A stretch of 64,000 bases of DNA from Neopestalotiopsis rosae (GCA_023078685.1 JALGAS010000003.1:5022001-5086000), one strand, 5' to 3'; shown: positions 1-11,821, counted from the stretch's first letter. Numbers and translations: made by a program. Notes: generated by a model from the sequence alone, not told the origin.

Positions 1-82
1 ATTTATCCTTTTTTCGAAAAATTAATTATGCTATTATTAATATTGTTACGAACATGCACCCTTGCAGAAGGACAAACAACTG

Positions 83-507
83 TGTTGGCGCTTAAGAAGG
101 TATGCTGCGGGGCAGTGACCACGGCCCTGGCCAAAAGACCCAGCCACCCCCGCCAGCTGTCAACAAGTGTTGACAGGATCATGGCCTTGGCAATGATCCA
201 TTGGCATGGATCACAAGGATCATTGTGATCCATAAGATCCAAGAACAAAGGGGATCATACTTGTTGGTATGATCCAAGCAAACATCAGTGAGGGAATGAA
301 TGGATATATTAGGGAGGGATTTCCTACGGTTACATAGACAGTCATTACCTCAGTGATCAATCTAAGCATCTATCTTACCCATAGGTGAAGCATTCAATAC
401 GCTTTGACGACTACACTTGTGAATCATTTCAGGACCACCATCTTCAGTTACTCATTGCTCAGTTCAGTATCTTGGCTAGCGTTCCCTGTTAGCATAAACC
501 CCCAACA
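83..507. mobile_element. candidate solo LTR, Ty1/copia-like
   Basis: The segment begins TGTTGG and ends CCAACA, the inverted termini usual for copia-type LTRs. Its GC content is ordinary, in contrast to the AT-rich DNA that follows. Inside are several GATCC-containing palindromes, for example TGATCCAT paired with ATGGATCA near 195-216 and GATCATAC paired with GTATGATC near 253-274. No coding sequence is present. The five bases flanking each end (AACTG and CCTCT) do not match, so no target-site duplication supports a clean insertion. It could instead be one end of a larger decayed element. Confidence 0.4.
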
Positions 508-539
508 CCTCTTATACTCAGGTTTATTCTAGAAACCCG

Positions 540-1990
540 TAGTATAGTCGTTACATATTATTGCTATATTTATTGCCTTATTTTTTTATTACCCCGATTA
601 TCGAGATATCTTTTGCGAACCTTTTTAATTTATTTAATAGGAGTTTTCGCATTTTTAAGCAATAAAAGGCTTATTAGGGGCTTAGCTATGCTTATAGGCT
701 ATAACCTAATTTATTTCCAGCCACTAATAATATTTTTTTTTAGGGCTGCTTTCCGAGTTTTGCTATAATATATTAGGAAATTCCTTTTATTTATAATAAT
801 GCTATTATTTTATTAATTAAGGTTCCTAAGCTCTTTTTTATATATTATTTTAAAAAAACCGAAAACTAATTAATTAAAAGGTTAAAAAATATGCGACGTA
901 TAAGGCGGTAAAAATATTAAATATATTTTATTTTTAAAGCATATATATATAAATTCCGTGGTTTCGTGGCTTTTATAGCTATTTAATATAAATAATTTAG
1001 CTTTTTAAGGGTCGGCTAGCTAAATAAAAGGAATAAAGATTTTTTTTAATTATTCGATAGCTATAGGATTTAAAATCCACCTATTTTTTAATGCCGTAAA
1101 CCTCTAAAAACGGAATAAGGTTAAATTTAAAGGAAATTATTATTATTAAATATTTTTCCCTTTATATATTATAAATAAAAGTAGCTTATTATTAATTACG
1201 GAAATATATTCGATAAAAATAATTTAAGCACGTGAATTAGGCTGTTTTTTTCGAATAAAACGAGCTTTTAATAATCCAAGGACGAGTCCGTTTAATCCCC
1301 TACTTTTAAAAATATTAATTTCGTCTATATTATATCGATTCGTAAGTTTAATAGCTATAATTTTAGGTATAGCGAGGTGCCTAAATTATAGCTTAATAAT
1401 ATTAGTTATAGCTTTATTTATACGCTATAAATCGATAGCTTTATTTTTATAAACCCATAAAAATAGATAATTTTTTAAAAAAGGATTGCACCTAATTTTT
1501 TTAAGAAGTTATCTATTTTTATTAGCGAATTTTTAGGATGCGCTTAGCGAATTTTTTAAATTCGAATTAGTTATTAATTTTCCTTAATTAACGGCGGTAG
1601 CCCTAAATTAGCCTAAATTCGAACCCAGGTAGCCAGGTAGCCCTCGTTAATCGGTAAGAGCCTTTATTAATTAAAAAAGGCAATATCTCTTAATTGGGTG
1701 CCTTTTAGCCGACGGCTTTTTAAAATATTAATCGTGGAATACCCCATTTTATCGCAGCTTTCTTATTAAAGAATTAACTTTATGCGATTTAAAATTTAAA
1801 AGCCTAAGTAATATAATTTTTCGTAAGGCATTTTTACGAAGGTATATAGGCTAAAAGAACGTTATTGCAAAAAATAGAATTAATTAAGGTAAAATTAATA
1901 AAATTATAAAAATTTAAAATTAATAGTTATTATAGCGGTAAGGCATTTTTAGGGTGGCCAAATATGGGGGGTGGCCAAAAGTGGGTGACG
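540..1990 (-). mobile_element. RIP-degraded pogo/Fot-type DNA transposon
   Basis: Extremely AT- and TA-rich DNA. On the minus strand it still translates, with many stops, into recognisable pieces of a CENP-B/pogo DDE transposase. In order these are KWGIPR near 1750 (DNA-binding helix), an NRYNIDE block near 1320 (the first catalytic Asp is kept but the following Thr-Gly is lost), SHETTEF near 955 just after the second catalytic block, where Asp reads as Asn, and PPYTSH near 895. Nearly all departures from the family consensus are C-to-T or G-to-A, as expected of repeat-induced point mutation. The right edge near 1955-1990 carries the doubled GGTGGCCAAA word common at termini of these fungal elements. 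The left edge is not clear. It cannot encode a protein. Confidence 0.8.
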
Positions 1991-2118
1991 GACGTTACTC
2001 GAAGAAAATGAGACTGAGAAGTCTCTTTGTTACCGTATCACAGGTTATCGAGAAAACGGGCCACTTTCGCCAGGTGAATATGTCCTATGAACGCCGGATT
2101 AGTATTCAGATCGGTGAC

Positions 2119-2161
2119 GGCTGGAGAATCCCCGGTGTTGTATGTTTTTTGCCCCATTGAC
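2119..2161. repeat. short diverged repeat, copy 1
   Basis: About 43 bp ending TTTTTTGCCCCATTGAC. A second diverged copy lies at 8021-8063. Both copies sit just past the stop codon of a minus-strand gene, in the same orientation. It may be the edge of an old mobile element or a shared 3' flank. Confidence 0.4.
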
Positions 2162-2193
2162 GAGAGATAAATCGGCGGCGCCATCATTAGCCA

Positions 2194-4446
2194 TTACCGA
2201 ATCTTGAACGCCTGGCACTTTGTTTCATTCCAGGATTCGCCATTCATGATGCCCTGCACATAAGCCTCACCCACCAACTGCCAATATTCGCCTGCTCCAG
2301 CATCTTCATCATGAGGCCTGATTACCAGAGGCGCTCTCCCGCCCTTGGCAAGAATCACCATATCGCCCTCCATAGCTTGCGCGGGTACCAGGCACAAGTA
2401 GCCGTTGGCACCGCGGGCGAGGCGGCGGCCATAGCTACCGTCGAGGAACCGCAAGAAGTCACTGTACATGTTCCACGTCTTCATGATGTAGCCCAAGAAC
2501 GCGATCGGTCTCAATTTGCTTTCCGCCTGCCACCGGTGGAGATCCCGTATCAGCTTCAGAGACGCGCGCCACTTGTAGAAGGATATCTGCGCCGCGATCT
2601 TGGAGCCTCGGCCCTTTGCTTCGGTGCTGGCCGCGGCCTCGGCCTCGTCCGGGTACGTGCCGGTACATAGCGTCTGCCAGTAGATTGCTAGACGGTCCTC
2701 GGGCTCTTCCTCCATCTCTGCTGCTGCGGCCGTGATGGGACTGGGACCAAGACTCAGAACGCTGGCGTTCCGGGTGAGCCATCTCATCGTACTGGTTGGG
2801 CGGGGATTGGTTGGTTGAGTCTTGCGCGCGAACTCTTCCCATTCGGCAAAGACAGCCAGGTGTGGAACCATACTCATGAAAAACTCATACTGCAAGAGAA
2901 CAATCTGTACACGGCGGCCTAATTTGTGCAAGACTTTGTCGTCAGGGTCATCATTCTCTTTTAGCTTCTTCGGCTTCAAACCCGGAGCTATGCCGTTGAA
3001 ACATTCTCTGAGCGGGACAGACAGATCGATGAGCGCGGTCAACTCGTGAGCCTCCAGCAGCAAGGTTGTCGGTTGGGTGTCAGCATTCTCCTTAAGGAGG
3101 CGCGACTGGTATGTGCTTTGTGCCGTAGCGTGCGTCTTACGTGGCCGACCAAGTGCATCGTGTAGCAGTGGAACCACGGTGGTCTCGACCATGCTCCAAT
3201 CGGGAACCCACGATGGAAGTTGTAGACTGAGGTGGCTTGAGTGCGTGTTCTCAGCGTCAATCTTTTCTAGAAAGTCTGCTAGCAGATTGGAAATGAGATA
3301 TTCCGGGGTAGCCGCTGCAGCACATGCGCCAAGGATATCGAGTGATCCCGTCTTGTACATCATTTGATACGCGAAGTTGGAATAAACACTGCCCTCTGGT
3401 AGTGTATAATCAGGCCGTATACCAAGGAGCGAGGTTGTTTTCGGCGCCTGTCCCTGGTCTATTCCTGGAGGGCTTGTCTTGGTGACAAGCCCTAATAATG
3501 AATAAATCTTGTCTTGCGGCTTTTTGGCGCCGCGAAACTGGCATTGAATCATTAATTCCAAAAGTAAATTTGCAGGGGATTCTGTGCTGTTGCGATACAT
3601 AGCCTCCGTCTGTTGTACCGATAGATAGGGCTTGATGAGAGTGTCGTGGGTGACCCCAAGTTTGAGGGTGGACCAAATTCCCAGATTGACGCCATGATTT
3701 CCACCAAAACACATCTCGTCCCAGTCTATGTGATGAGTTCCAATCACAACTGTTGCCTTTGTTGCGAGAAGAATCTCCTGGGTCGTCCAAGAGCGGCGCC
3801 ACCATTCGGACTGCAGAACGTGAATGATGGTTTGATCGTAGCGGTAACGTTCGAATTCCTCGGGGACTTCAACCCTCTCCAAAAGTGATAGTGGCTGATT
3901 TGTAAGGTGTATCAAGTCTTTTGGATCGCTGGGTCGTTCAGAAGGAGAGGAACTATGCTTCTCGCGATGCGCTTCGGCGTGAGCGGCCAGTTTGTGCAGC
4001 AAATCAAAAGCTCTTTCCGTCTCTCCTTCTACTTGATCTCGTAGCCATATTATTGTTTTAGTTGCCCGACGATAGATTTCGCCCATGATGACCACCTGCT
4101 GACTACACTCATCCACATTTCCTTGGTTGATACATATGGCATCTACCCACAAAGTGATGGGATCTCTCAAATCACGCAAGTTGAACAAGGCTGTCCTCAG
4201 ATTGATACCGATATCCATAGTCTTGTCATTGATCTGGATAGGTGTGGTTTCCGTCGCATCACCCCATACGTAGCTTAATGCCGCATAGGAGCCTGTAGAT
4301 TCATCCAACGTAGTTTCGTGTAAGCGACATGCTATATCTTCTTGCCTGATGCCGGGAAGAATCTCCATGAGTCGCAGCGATGAGGGTCCTTTGCTGAGCC
4401 CATCGTATGTGTATGTCTGCGTCGTGATCTCATTGCGAATGCGATC
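2194..4446 (-). CDS. HET-domain protein (heterokaryon incompatibility type)
   Basis: Large HET-domain protein of the class linked to vegetative incompatibility and cell death in filamentous fungi. The HET domain fills the first third: the usual YAALSYVWGD block, then LWVDAICINQ, then a conserved Trp-Arg-Arg-Trp stretch. The C-terminal third carries the usual GD-x-V-x-(I/V)-L and GEAYVQGIMNGE blocks. The first in-frame ATG is at 4368 (724 aa). However, family-like sequence (YTYDGLSKGPSSLRL) continues upstream in frame to an acceptor CAG at 4447-4449, with a CTAAC branch site at 4457-4461. The true N-terminus therefore probably lies in an upstream exon I could not fix. The remainder of the gene looks uninterrupted. 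Ligand and partner are unknown. Confidence 0.9.
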   Translation of the reverse strand, partial: DRIRNEITTQTYTYDGLSKGPSSLRLMEILPGIRQEDIACRLHETTLDESTGSYAALSYVWGDATETTPIQINDKTMDIGINLRTALFNLRDLRDPITLWVDAICINQGNVDECSQQVVIMGEIYRRATKTIIWLRDQVEGETERAFDLLHKLAAHAEAHREKHSSSPSERPSDPKDLIHLTNQPLSLLERVEVPEEFERYRYDQTIIHVLQSEWWRRSWTTQEILLATKATVVIGTHHIDWDEMCFGGNHGVNLGIWSTLKLGVTHDTLIKPYLSVQQTEAMYRNSTESPANLLLELMIQCQFRGAKKPQDKIYSLLGLVTKTSPPGIDQGQAPKTTSLLGIRPDYTLPEGSVYSNFAYQMMYKTGSLDILGACAAAATPEYLISNLLADFLEKIDAENTHSSHLSLQLPSWVPDWSMVETTVVPLLHDALGRPRKTHATAQSTYQSRLLKENADTQPTTLLLEAHELTALIDLSVPLRECFNGIAPGLKPKKLKENDDPDDKVLHKLGRRVQIVLLQYEFFMSMVPHLAVFAEWEEFARKTQPTNPRPTSTMRWLTRNASVLSLGPSPITAAAAEMEEEPEDRLAIYWQTLCTGTYPDEAEAAASTEAKGRGSKIAAQISFYKWRASLKLIRDLHRWQAESKLRPIAFLGYIMKTWNMYSDFLRFLDGSYGRRLARGANGYLCLVPAQAMEGDMVILAKGGRAPLVIRPHDEDAGAGEYWQLVGEAYVQGIMNGESWNETKCQAFKIR

Positions 4447-5361
4447 CTGTCATACAGTTAGGAGAAATCCACTAGGAGGAGTAATGGAAATCCGCACAAG
4501 TTTGGAGGGAACACGAAGCGGATCACGCTGCTTAGCATCAAGAGCCTTCTTCTCACGTTTCTCTTGTTGATGGTACCCCCACAAGAAGGAAATTGTTCGC
4601 CGAGACATGGACACCAGATGTCTTCCGCACGACAAATATACCTTCGCTATCGCGCTTTCGGAAGTGATGCAGAAAATGCGATTTTGGCGGCGTCGCAGAT
4701 CGTAGCCTGAGATTATATTCCCGGTATTTATGGAAATGAGGGGGTCGCACCCCTGCATGTTAATTCCCCCAGCTTATTTATTGCCAGTGGCCAGGTGCTA
4801 CCAATAGATCCCTGAACTGCTTAAGGCCTTATGCTTAGGTACTCGCTTATGTGAGCCGCAGCTTTGGCAATGGCAAATCAGTGGAAGAATTCGCAGTATG
4901 TTGATGCAGGCAAGCAGGACGCTCTCTCCCTGCAGAACACTTGGGCGCTTCTGCCTGGCTAGAGTGCATAGGGGGTGTGTACTGCCAAGTAATGATTGGA
5001 TACAGCCATATAACCAGACACTCGCGTAATCGTCTCGTTCTCTAAGCGCTTAGCCGTATAAAGCTAGTTTTATCAGACACCATCAAATGTCGGGTCTCCC
5101 TATCAATACAAGCAATCTAGTCACTTGCTGATAAATAGTTGATGCTGAACTCCCGAATAAGCAAACATGGGATGCACCGTGAAAGGGCCCTGCATCATAG
5201 CATCTTGACATCCCGCGGGTGCGTTCATAACGACTGGCGGAAAATGCCCCATCTCATCCCGAAAAGCTAGTCTTTACGCCCAGACGTCACTTTCTCTCAT
5301 GCTGATAGTTCACTGAGTTGGTGTCCATCAACCACGATGCGACTGGTTCTCATACCGACTT
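4447..5361. other. intergenic region with likely 5' end of the HET gene
   Basis: Contains the presumed first intron and a short first exon of the HET gene. Candidate ATGs at 4606 and 4758 on the minus strand exist, but neither joins in phase with a convincing donor. Nothing else recognisable is seen between about 4760 and 5361. Confidence 0.4.
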
Positions 5362-6736
5362 TCAGGTTACCGTGATGCTTTCCTTCCAGACGAAGCCAAA
5401 TATCGAATCGGCACTCCACGAGTACGCCACAATGGCGCTACCATTCGCAGCAATGCCGTAGAATGTGCCATTGTGATCCATGGCGATCGAGGTCAAGTTC
5501 ACGCCCAGGTAGCCGACCGTGGTAGCGCCATCTTGGTTTTGGAAGCGAATCTTATTGTCGTGGTCCCACGTATTGGGGCTGTAGTAGGTGCCGGTAATGT
5601 TTCCGGCCCCGTCCATGCTCATGATTATAGCCTCGCTGTGGTAGTTACGCGGAGATGCCACGATTTTCGGAACTAGGTCGTTGCGCACCTCTTGGTCCGA
5701 CAGTATAGGATTGGTCGAGCCCGTGGCTGAACACACTTTGTTAGATTGAAAACTCCAAGCATTAGACGGGATACAAACCTTCCGAGCGTCCCAGATAGTT
5801 CTGTATTGATAATTCGATAATTGTATTCGTTTGATAGTAGAACCGAATTTCACTGACGTCTGTGATATTGGTTCCGTCGTCTGAGGCGAAGGGATACATG
5901 GCTACGCCACCGCCTGGCCAGCCAGCTGCTAACTTCGATGGCTCCCAGGCTGTTGCGCCAACGAACATAATGTTCTCGTCCTCTGCTTGATACATGATGG
6001 TGAATTGATTATTGCATAGGTAAGCTTTGCCATCATTGGGACAAAAGTACGCCAACGCGGCTAGGTTGGAGTTCTCGGCGGCTTTTATATTATGGTTTTG
6101 GAGATCTCCAAGGCTCCAGCTGGAGAGCAAGTCTTCATCGTTGCAGACCAACTCCTGTATATAATTGTCCGTATCGATGTAGAATAAAGTAGCAGTGAAG
6201 TCGGTCAGCCCCGCGTTAATGTCGTCTATCGAAGTAGCCGCAGTGGCAAGCGGAGTCCCTTGCTTCGCATTGATCGATATCCCTTCGCGTTCAAACACGT
6301 CGCTGATATTGTGCGCCGTCCATGAGTTATTGGACTGATGATACTGGCTGAGAAAAAGCGCGTCGTCATACTGGTAAAAGACGGCTCGCCGCAGGACCTG
6401 AGAAGTGTCGGTCCAGTTGAGACTCGCTAGTTGAGAAAGTGCCAGTGGGCCAGTGCTTGATGGTGTTGTAGCGTTCGTCGGTGTAGATGTCGTCGCATTA
6501 CCTGCCGTCGCATCGTCTGCACTGTTTGCACCGCTGCGATTGCGACTGAGCAGGCCACCAGCAAGACCCCCGGCCAAGGCGCCCACAAAAACAACAATGG
6601 CTACAATGATGAGCCATTTCTTTCTGGTATTCGACCTTCGAGGAGTTGGTGCTTTCGGCGGCTCTGGTGATGGTGCATAGAAGTGATCAGGACCGTCATC
6701 CTGTGGAACCCAGATTTTGTCTGGTCGGTCGTGCAC
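5362..6736 (-). CDS. type II membrane protein with lectin-like ectodomain
   Basis: Two exons, 5779-6736 and 5362-5726, with a 52 bp intron (branch CTAAC, acceptor TTCAG), giving about 440 aa. The N-terminus is a Pro-rich cytosolic tail, then a basic RKK stop, then one strongly hydrophobic segment (about residues 40-62) ending in Gly-Ala-Gly-rich sequence. A Ser/Thr/Asn linker follows. The long ectodomain has repeated aromatic/Gly patterns of about 45-55 residues and many N-x-S/T sequons. Layout and repeat spacing resemble fungal proteins with a fucose-lectin-type beta-propeller, but I see no diagnostic sugar-binding signature, so the fold is an inference. Likely located in the plasma membrane or secretory pathway, facing out. 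Confidence 0.75.
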
Positions 6737-8070
6737 GACTTCCGGTGCCAGCTTTCCAGTCTGATCCTCCCTCTAGGCTCTAGTCAACATCTGGCCATGC
6801 AACGCAACGGAATGGAACGAATGATATGGACGTGTCGGCGTTCTACTTACGGGAATGGCAACCTCGAGAGTGCTATACGGGGAAGTCATCGTTCTAAATT
6901 TAAATGCCTTCCATACTCTGTATTATGAATAGGACAAGAACGCCAGAAATGGCATGAGAGTGCTAGGTGAGAGTGTGAAGAGGGATGGAATCAGCGCGAC
7001 AGCCATAGGACTTTTTTTTCGGTCATCATATGATATGCAATCCTCACAGATCATCCTATAGGGCGGGAGAGTGGTTGCAGTCTCATCTAACCCTGTAAGA
7101 GCAGGGGAACCTCGCCCCATCCGAATCCCATCAGGCAGCGCAGTGGATCGCGTAGCGTGACGGGTACTTCCATACTATGTATACAGAGTATGGTAGAGTA
7201 ACAAAACTTGTAGACCAATTATAACCTGGAGATATCCCCCTGCATCGTCCCTAGCGCAGTCAGATTCCAGTTTATGCACTAAATAGCGTATGACCCCCAG
7301 AAAGCCAAGTATAGCCCGTAACACGCATTTGGCATGGGCAGTCCACTAACCTTAGCGCTTTGCGCAACCGTTCTTCCAATTTATACAGTAAATAGGGGCG
7401 GTAAAGTGAGCGACTAAACAAAGGGCAGCATGCGCGCTTTGCCAATGCTCATATTGCTTGTTAGGGAAGCGAATCCGGGATCGCTGTTGCATCTTTCGTT
7501 TGGGGCGTTCAGCTTCGTGATACGGCCCATATGCGAGACCCAATGCGTTACTCAAATTATGGTAGAGGTTGTGTGCGATTCCTTCCCTAGGCCATGACGG
7601 TTGAAGGCAGCCTCACCAAAAAGACCCTCACCAAGGGATCCTAATGGGCCCTGAAAAGGCCCCTTTGTTGGAGCATAAGCTTTCCTGGTGCAGAATTGCA
7701 CTTTTTAGTACATCGCAATAGGGAAAAGTCTCCCGTGGGTTTGGGCTCTAGCATACATTTGTGCTAAGCACTATTACTATTATTTAGGGGATATACCCGA
7801 TCATATTCTAAGTGCAATGCACAATGGTAGCCGCATGCCGCCCGACTTGTATAGGGCTCAGCATTTTGACATGACACCTGAGACGGCCTATGATAACTTC
7901 TAACTCGTCCTTGTTATCTTCCTTATTCTGATGTTTATGAGGTTGTTATTGGAGACAGGAATCGGAACTGAAATGACCGAAATGCTCTGTGCGGATGATA
8001 GCAAGACTGACGCGTATGTCGACTGGGAACCCTCGATGTTGCATGTTTTTTTGCCCCATTGACTAATTAA
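6737..8070. other. intergenic region, no gene seen
   Basis: Upstream flank of the lectin-like gene and downstream flank of the next gene. Only short uncorrelated reading frames occur. Apart from the repeat copy at 8021-8063, I see no RNA gene, transposon terminus or conserved coding pattern. Confidence 0.5.
8021..8063. repeat. short diverged repeat, copy 2
   Basis: Partner of the 43 bp segment at 2119-2161. The most conserved part is the T-tract followed by TTGCCCCATTGAC. It lies 8 bp beyond the stop of the next minus-strand gene. Confidence 0.4.
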
Positions 8071-10062
8071 TCACCATCCATGATGGCTTTCGTCGTAGGA
8101 GCCTTGTCTGCTGTCGGCCTGCCATTCCTGTGCGTCCGATTGTACTTCACCCGGCTCCGCCTCCATAGACAGCACAGAGACACCTTCGGGAGGAATGAAG
8201 ACATGGCTATTCTTGAGCCGGTCCGGCAAAGGGTCTTTGCCAGAAGTCTCGGATAGGTCGATCCCACTTGAGATCTGCACGTTGTAAGCGACCCGCAGGA
8301 TGGTTGAGAATTTAGTGCTGTAGGTCCCTCCGGCACGGGCCGCAACTATGAACCCCGCAAGACCGCTCAAAGCTGCGAGGCCAATGGCGATGCCGTATGC
8401 CATCCAGAGTATGGATGCAGAGTACGTGTATATATTCTGGTACGTCGTTGCCGTCACGACCGTCTTCTTTGTAGCATCATACCTGCGACAAACCCTTTGA
8501 TTAGTTCTGTACTGAATGAAGTGGTATTTGCATCAAATTCGGCTCTCACATGATTAGATCATCTTGAGACATCAAGCTCAAAGTTGCATTCCGGAACATT
8601 TCCTCGAGTCTTTCTGCAATGGTTATGTTGGCTCCATCACTTGATGGAAACCCTCCCATCATTGAGTAAAGGTAGCTCAGTTGGGGTGCAGCTGCGAGGG
8701 CGGTCAGAACGACGTTGCCGTCGGCCGTGTCCAACGATTGAAGCTCATTGAGATCTCGAGAGATGGACCCGAAAATGTAATCCTGGAATGCGTCCATCAC
8801 CGCCATATATGACCAGATTAGTCTATAGTTTGCCGGATCGTTTAGTTCAGGGTATACAAGTGACGTGAATGCCGTTGGGTTTCCGAAAAACGGAGATTCA
8901 TACGCCGTGATCTTGGAGAACACATCTTGCACGCCTTCGTTGTAGCTGAAGTCGGCGCTGTAGGTGGCATTCCACATGTCGCATTGAACAAACGTTATGT
9001 TTGAGGGTTCGGGGACTCCGCAGGCTTCGCAGGTTTCGCAGGCTTCGTCTTCCACTACCACCACGGTGAACAAGGGGTCACCCGTAAGACCTGTCGGCGG
9101 ATCGAAAACCAAACCATAATCGTTGTGAACCCAAGGAGAGGTAGAAGCGTTACCCGGCCAAGCCAAGTATTTGTAACAACGTTGCGTCGGAAAATACGAC
9201 GCGTTTTTAATGGTCATCGATTGGTTCATCCAGAGCGAACTTCCGCGCTCTACCTCGGTACATTTGAGGGCGGGCCCTTCGAAGTCGATGTGATAAGACG
9301 AGTTGGGGAACGGCGCAGTCAGTGGGAGAACCGCGCTTGCCATGAGTGACTGCGAAATAGCCCGCGTGACAGGAGCCAACGGGCCACCATAGTTCAGGCT
9401 TCCGCCTGTATCATCGTGTTTGTCTTCGGGAATCTCATTCGCGAACTCCCAGCCGAATCCAATTTTCGGAGCCGCGATTAACGTTGTATTAGTCACTAGC
9501 ATCGGTGAAATATTTAATGTGGCTGGAGTAATGACGGCGGCAAACGGCAAGAGCCTGTGAGCAAGCAATGATTAATCCTGCTTTTCATAACACTCGTCTA
9601 AGGATCTACTTGCCAGTACAGAACAGCAATTATCATCGTAAAGGGGTGTTGTCCCCATAGTCGGAAGTTGAAGACGTCGATGATGCTGCTCTGCGCACTT
9701 AGGAGGCTGTCGATCAAGCGCAGCTCGGTTGGGCGACCCTTGATAGCCCGCCAACTGAACTGGTCCTGAGCTTTCGATATAGTGATACCCAAGAGGGCTT
9801 TGACAAGAAAAGCCAGGAGTGTTCCCACGGCAATGTTTGTTTGCTGACCTGACAAATTCTGTATGAAGCCATAAAACTTATCGGACGTATCTGGCGGTGG
9901 CAGCTGGCCCTCCAGACTCCGATAGAAAAAGTGGTGTCCGATTGCGAACCCAACACCACCAAGAAGGGCTACCGTAGGAGTGCGGAATACCCTTAGAGAG
10001 TGGGACGTATTCGCTCTGTCCAGCTCACTTGGACTCTTAGATTCCTTCATCTTCAAAATCAA
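8071..10062 (-). CDS. multi-pass membrane glycoprotein, fungal family of unknown function
   Basis: Three exons, 9620-10062, 8550-9554 and 8071-8482, joined in phase through introns of 65 and 67 bp, giving about 619 aa. The N-terminal part has hydrophobic segments near residues 30-45 and 80-95. Joining exon 1 to exon 2 creates LLPFAAVITPATL, the membrane-exit motif of a large fungal family often labelled 'formylmethionine deformylase-like' without biochemical support. A roughly 310-residue extracellular region follows, with N-glycosylation sequons and a Cys cluster (CETCEAC). Near the C-terminus comes one more TM, preceded by the family-like YDATKKTVV and SASILWMAYG blocks. The cytosolic tail is Glu/Ser/His rich. 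Role unknown; probably surface or endomembrane. Confidence 0.75.
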
Positions 10063-10950
10063 GTTTGCTCCCTGTTTTAGTCACGCACAAAGCATTCTGG
10101 TCCTGAAGAACGAGGACGGGTTCCCAGCGGTATTTCAATCGCCGCTTGCCATGCCTATCGATTTCACTTAATACGATGACCTCTGCGGGGTCTTGGCTGC
10201 ACGTTACCTCGCGTTGAGGACTGCCTGCACGGATCCGCACTTCTTGTCCTATCATAGTATATTGCACCGATCACCTCTGCTTTGCGACTGTCCATCTTGG
10301 GATTTCACCAACATTTTCACTGCATATAGCCAATACGGTTCGAGTATTGCCATGCACGACCCTGCACTGCACTCCCATGTCGCCGACCCTGGCCACTTCG
10401 CCCAGCCGGGCACAAGACCATCAAGCATTTGGGGGCCGCGTCCTTGTAGGGGCCTAAAAGTTAAGCTTAAAGAGCTCGGAAGTCTTGAGAAAGCATGAGG
10501 CGTTCTCCGGACGGACCATCTGCGAAAAGATGTGAAGCGCGCAATGCTGAGGTGTGGATGGCACTGCCAGAAAGCTATCAAGCAGTGAAATGCCCGGTCG
10601 GTTTTAACCCAATCCAGTCGTCCTGCCTCTAATGTACATGCCCGTAGTGCGGGCCGTCAACTGGTGTGCCTCCGGCCCAAATCCGCGGCCCGTATCGGTG
10701 GCTTGCAGCATTTTACCTGCTGGTGGTCACACCACGGCGCAAAGAAGAAACGGTTTCCATGTTACAGTTGATCACTGTCCTGCTGCTCGGAGCAAATGGC
10801 AAAAAGGGCTGGTCTAGCCGTGGTTTCTCTCAATCAAGGCACACAGGACATCGAAGTCCAGGCATGAATCCCCTCCCCAATGCTACCTTGCCCTGGCCCC
10901 GCTCCAACGTGATTGGGGCCTAATGTCGACTTACGCTCAGTCTCTGTTGA
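10063..10950. other. intergenic region, no gene seen
   Basis: Contains only short open frames without splice-consistent partners. It includes the 5' flank of the membrane glycoprotein gene and the 3' flank of the small gene at 10951-11821. Confidence 0.5.
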
Positions 10951-11821
10951 CTACAAGTCCTCGAGGGCAGCGCGTCGCTCAGAGGCGGTTTGATCCATTT
11001 TCATCTTCTGCGCTTCATTGTAGATTTTCGTCATCTTCTCCGTGTACTGCCTAATCTCATCCTCCTCGTCACCTGTATTGGTGGTTAGCATGTCTTGCAA
11101 ACGGCATGATGCTTATAGTATCCGATACGTACCAGCGTACTCGCTGATCAGGAAGGCAAATTCGCTAGTTTTCAAGACAGTCACATCAACAGCGGATGTG
11201 CATATAACATCTAGCAAACTTAGTCACACTGTAACACGCACTACGTATGAATGTTTCTAGTATGGTTTGGGGGACCCACATCCTATAGCGTTCTGGATAT
11301 TAGTGGTACTATAGCCGTTCCCACCGAAGTTCCAGCGCCACAGCTGCGAGAATGGTCAGTATTGTCTCAATAAGAGCTTTCAGGACCATCACGTACCATA
11401 ACATCAAAACGAATGACTGTATTGTTCTGCGTGCATATGAGAAACTTTTGCTCAGTATGCTGGCCAACTTCGGTGTTGCTCATGAATGGGCCGAGAGAAG
11501 CAGCGACAGTTTTCTGCAAAGTTAGTGTGAATGCTATGTGGCAGCTCTGAGCTTCAGAGAGTACTAAACTGAAAACCGGCCCTCACCCCAGTGACAACGC
11601 CAGGGCCAACGCCAAGGAATGAATCAATGGCACTCGAGAGATCCTGACCGGGCTGGATCATATATGAGCTTCCTCGATCGAACCACAGTGCATCTGGATT
11701 ACTTACGCCATCTTTGAATTACACAGTCGCCGCTCTGTCCATCCGGGGGCGGTTGATACTGTGATCGAGATTCGTTAAGATAGCTCAATGGTATGTTACT
11801 TTTCATGTCGCTGTCAGCCAT
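10951..11821 (-). CDS. small six-exon protein of unknown function
   Basis: A spliced gene whose exons are too short to stand out as open frames. Proposed exons are 11800-11821, 11587-11711, 11397-11513, 11280-11343, 11133-11210 and 10951-11072. They give one uninterrupted frame of about 175 aa. Introns 2 to 5 have good GTRNGN donors, CTAAC/CTGAC/CTAAG branch sites and CAG/TAG acceptors. The first intron is weaker (AAG acceptor), so the N-terminus is uncertain. The middle is Gly/Asn/Phe rich (LWRWNFGGNGYS). The C-terminus is a charged helix with heptad character (EEDEIRQYTEKMTKIYNEAQ) ending LEDL. There is no signal peptide or TM. Phase agreement across all junctions is the main evidence; I do not recognise the family. 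Confidence 0.65.

Noticed and set aside
44..559. Alternative LTR limits (TGTTAC at 44 to TTACA at 555) flanked by ATATT
   Set aside because: The termini are not inverted repeats, and the ATATT match lies in AT-rich DNA where it is expected by chance.
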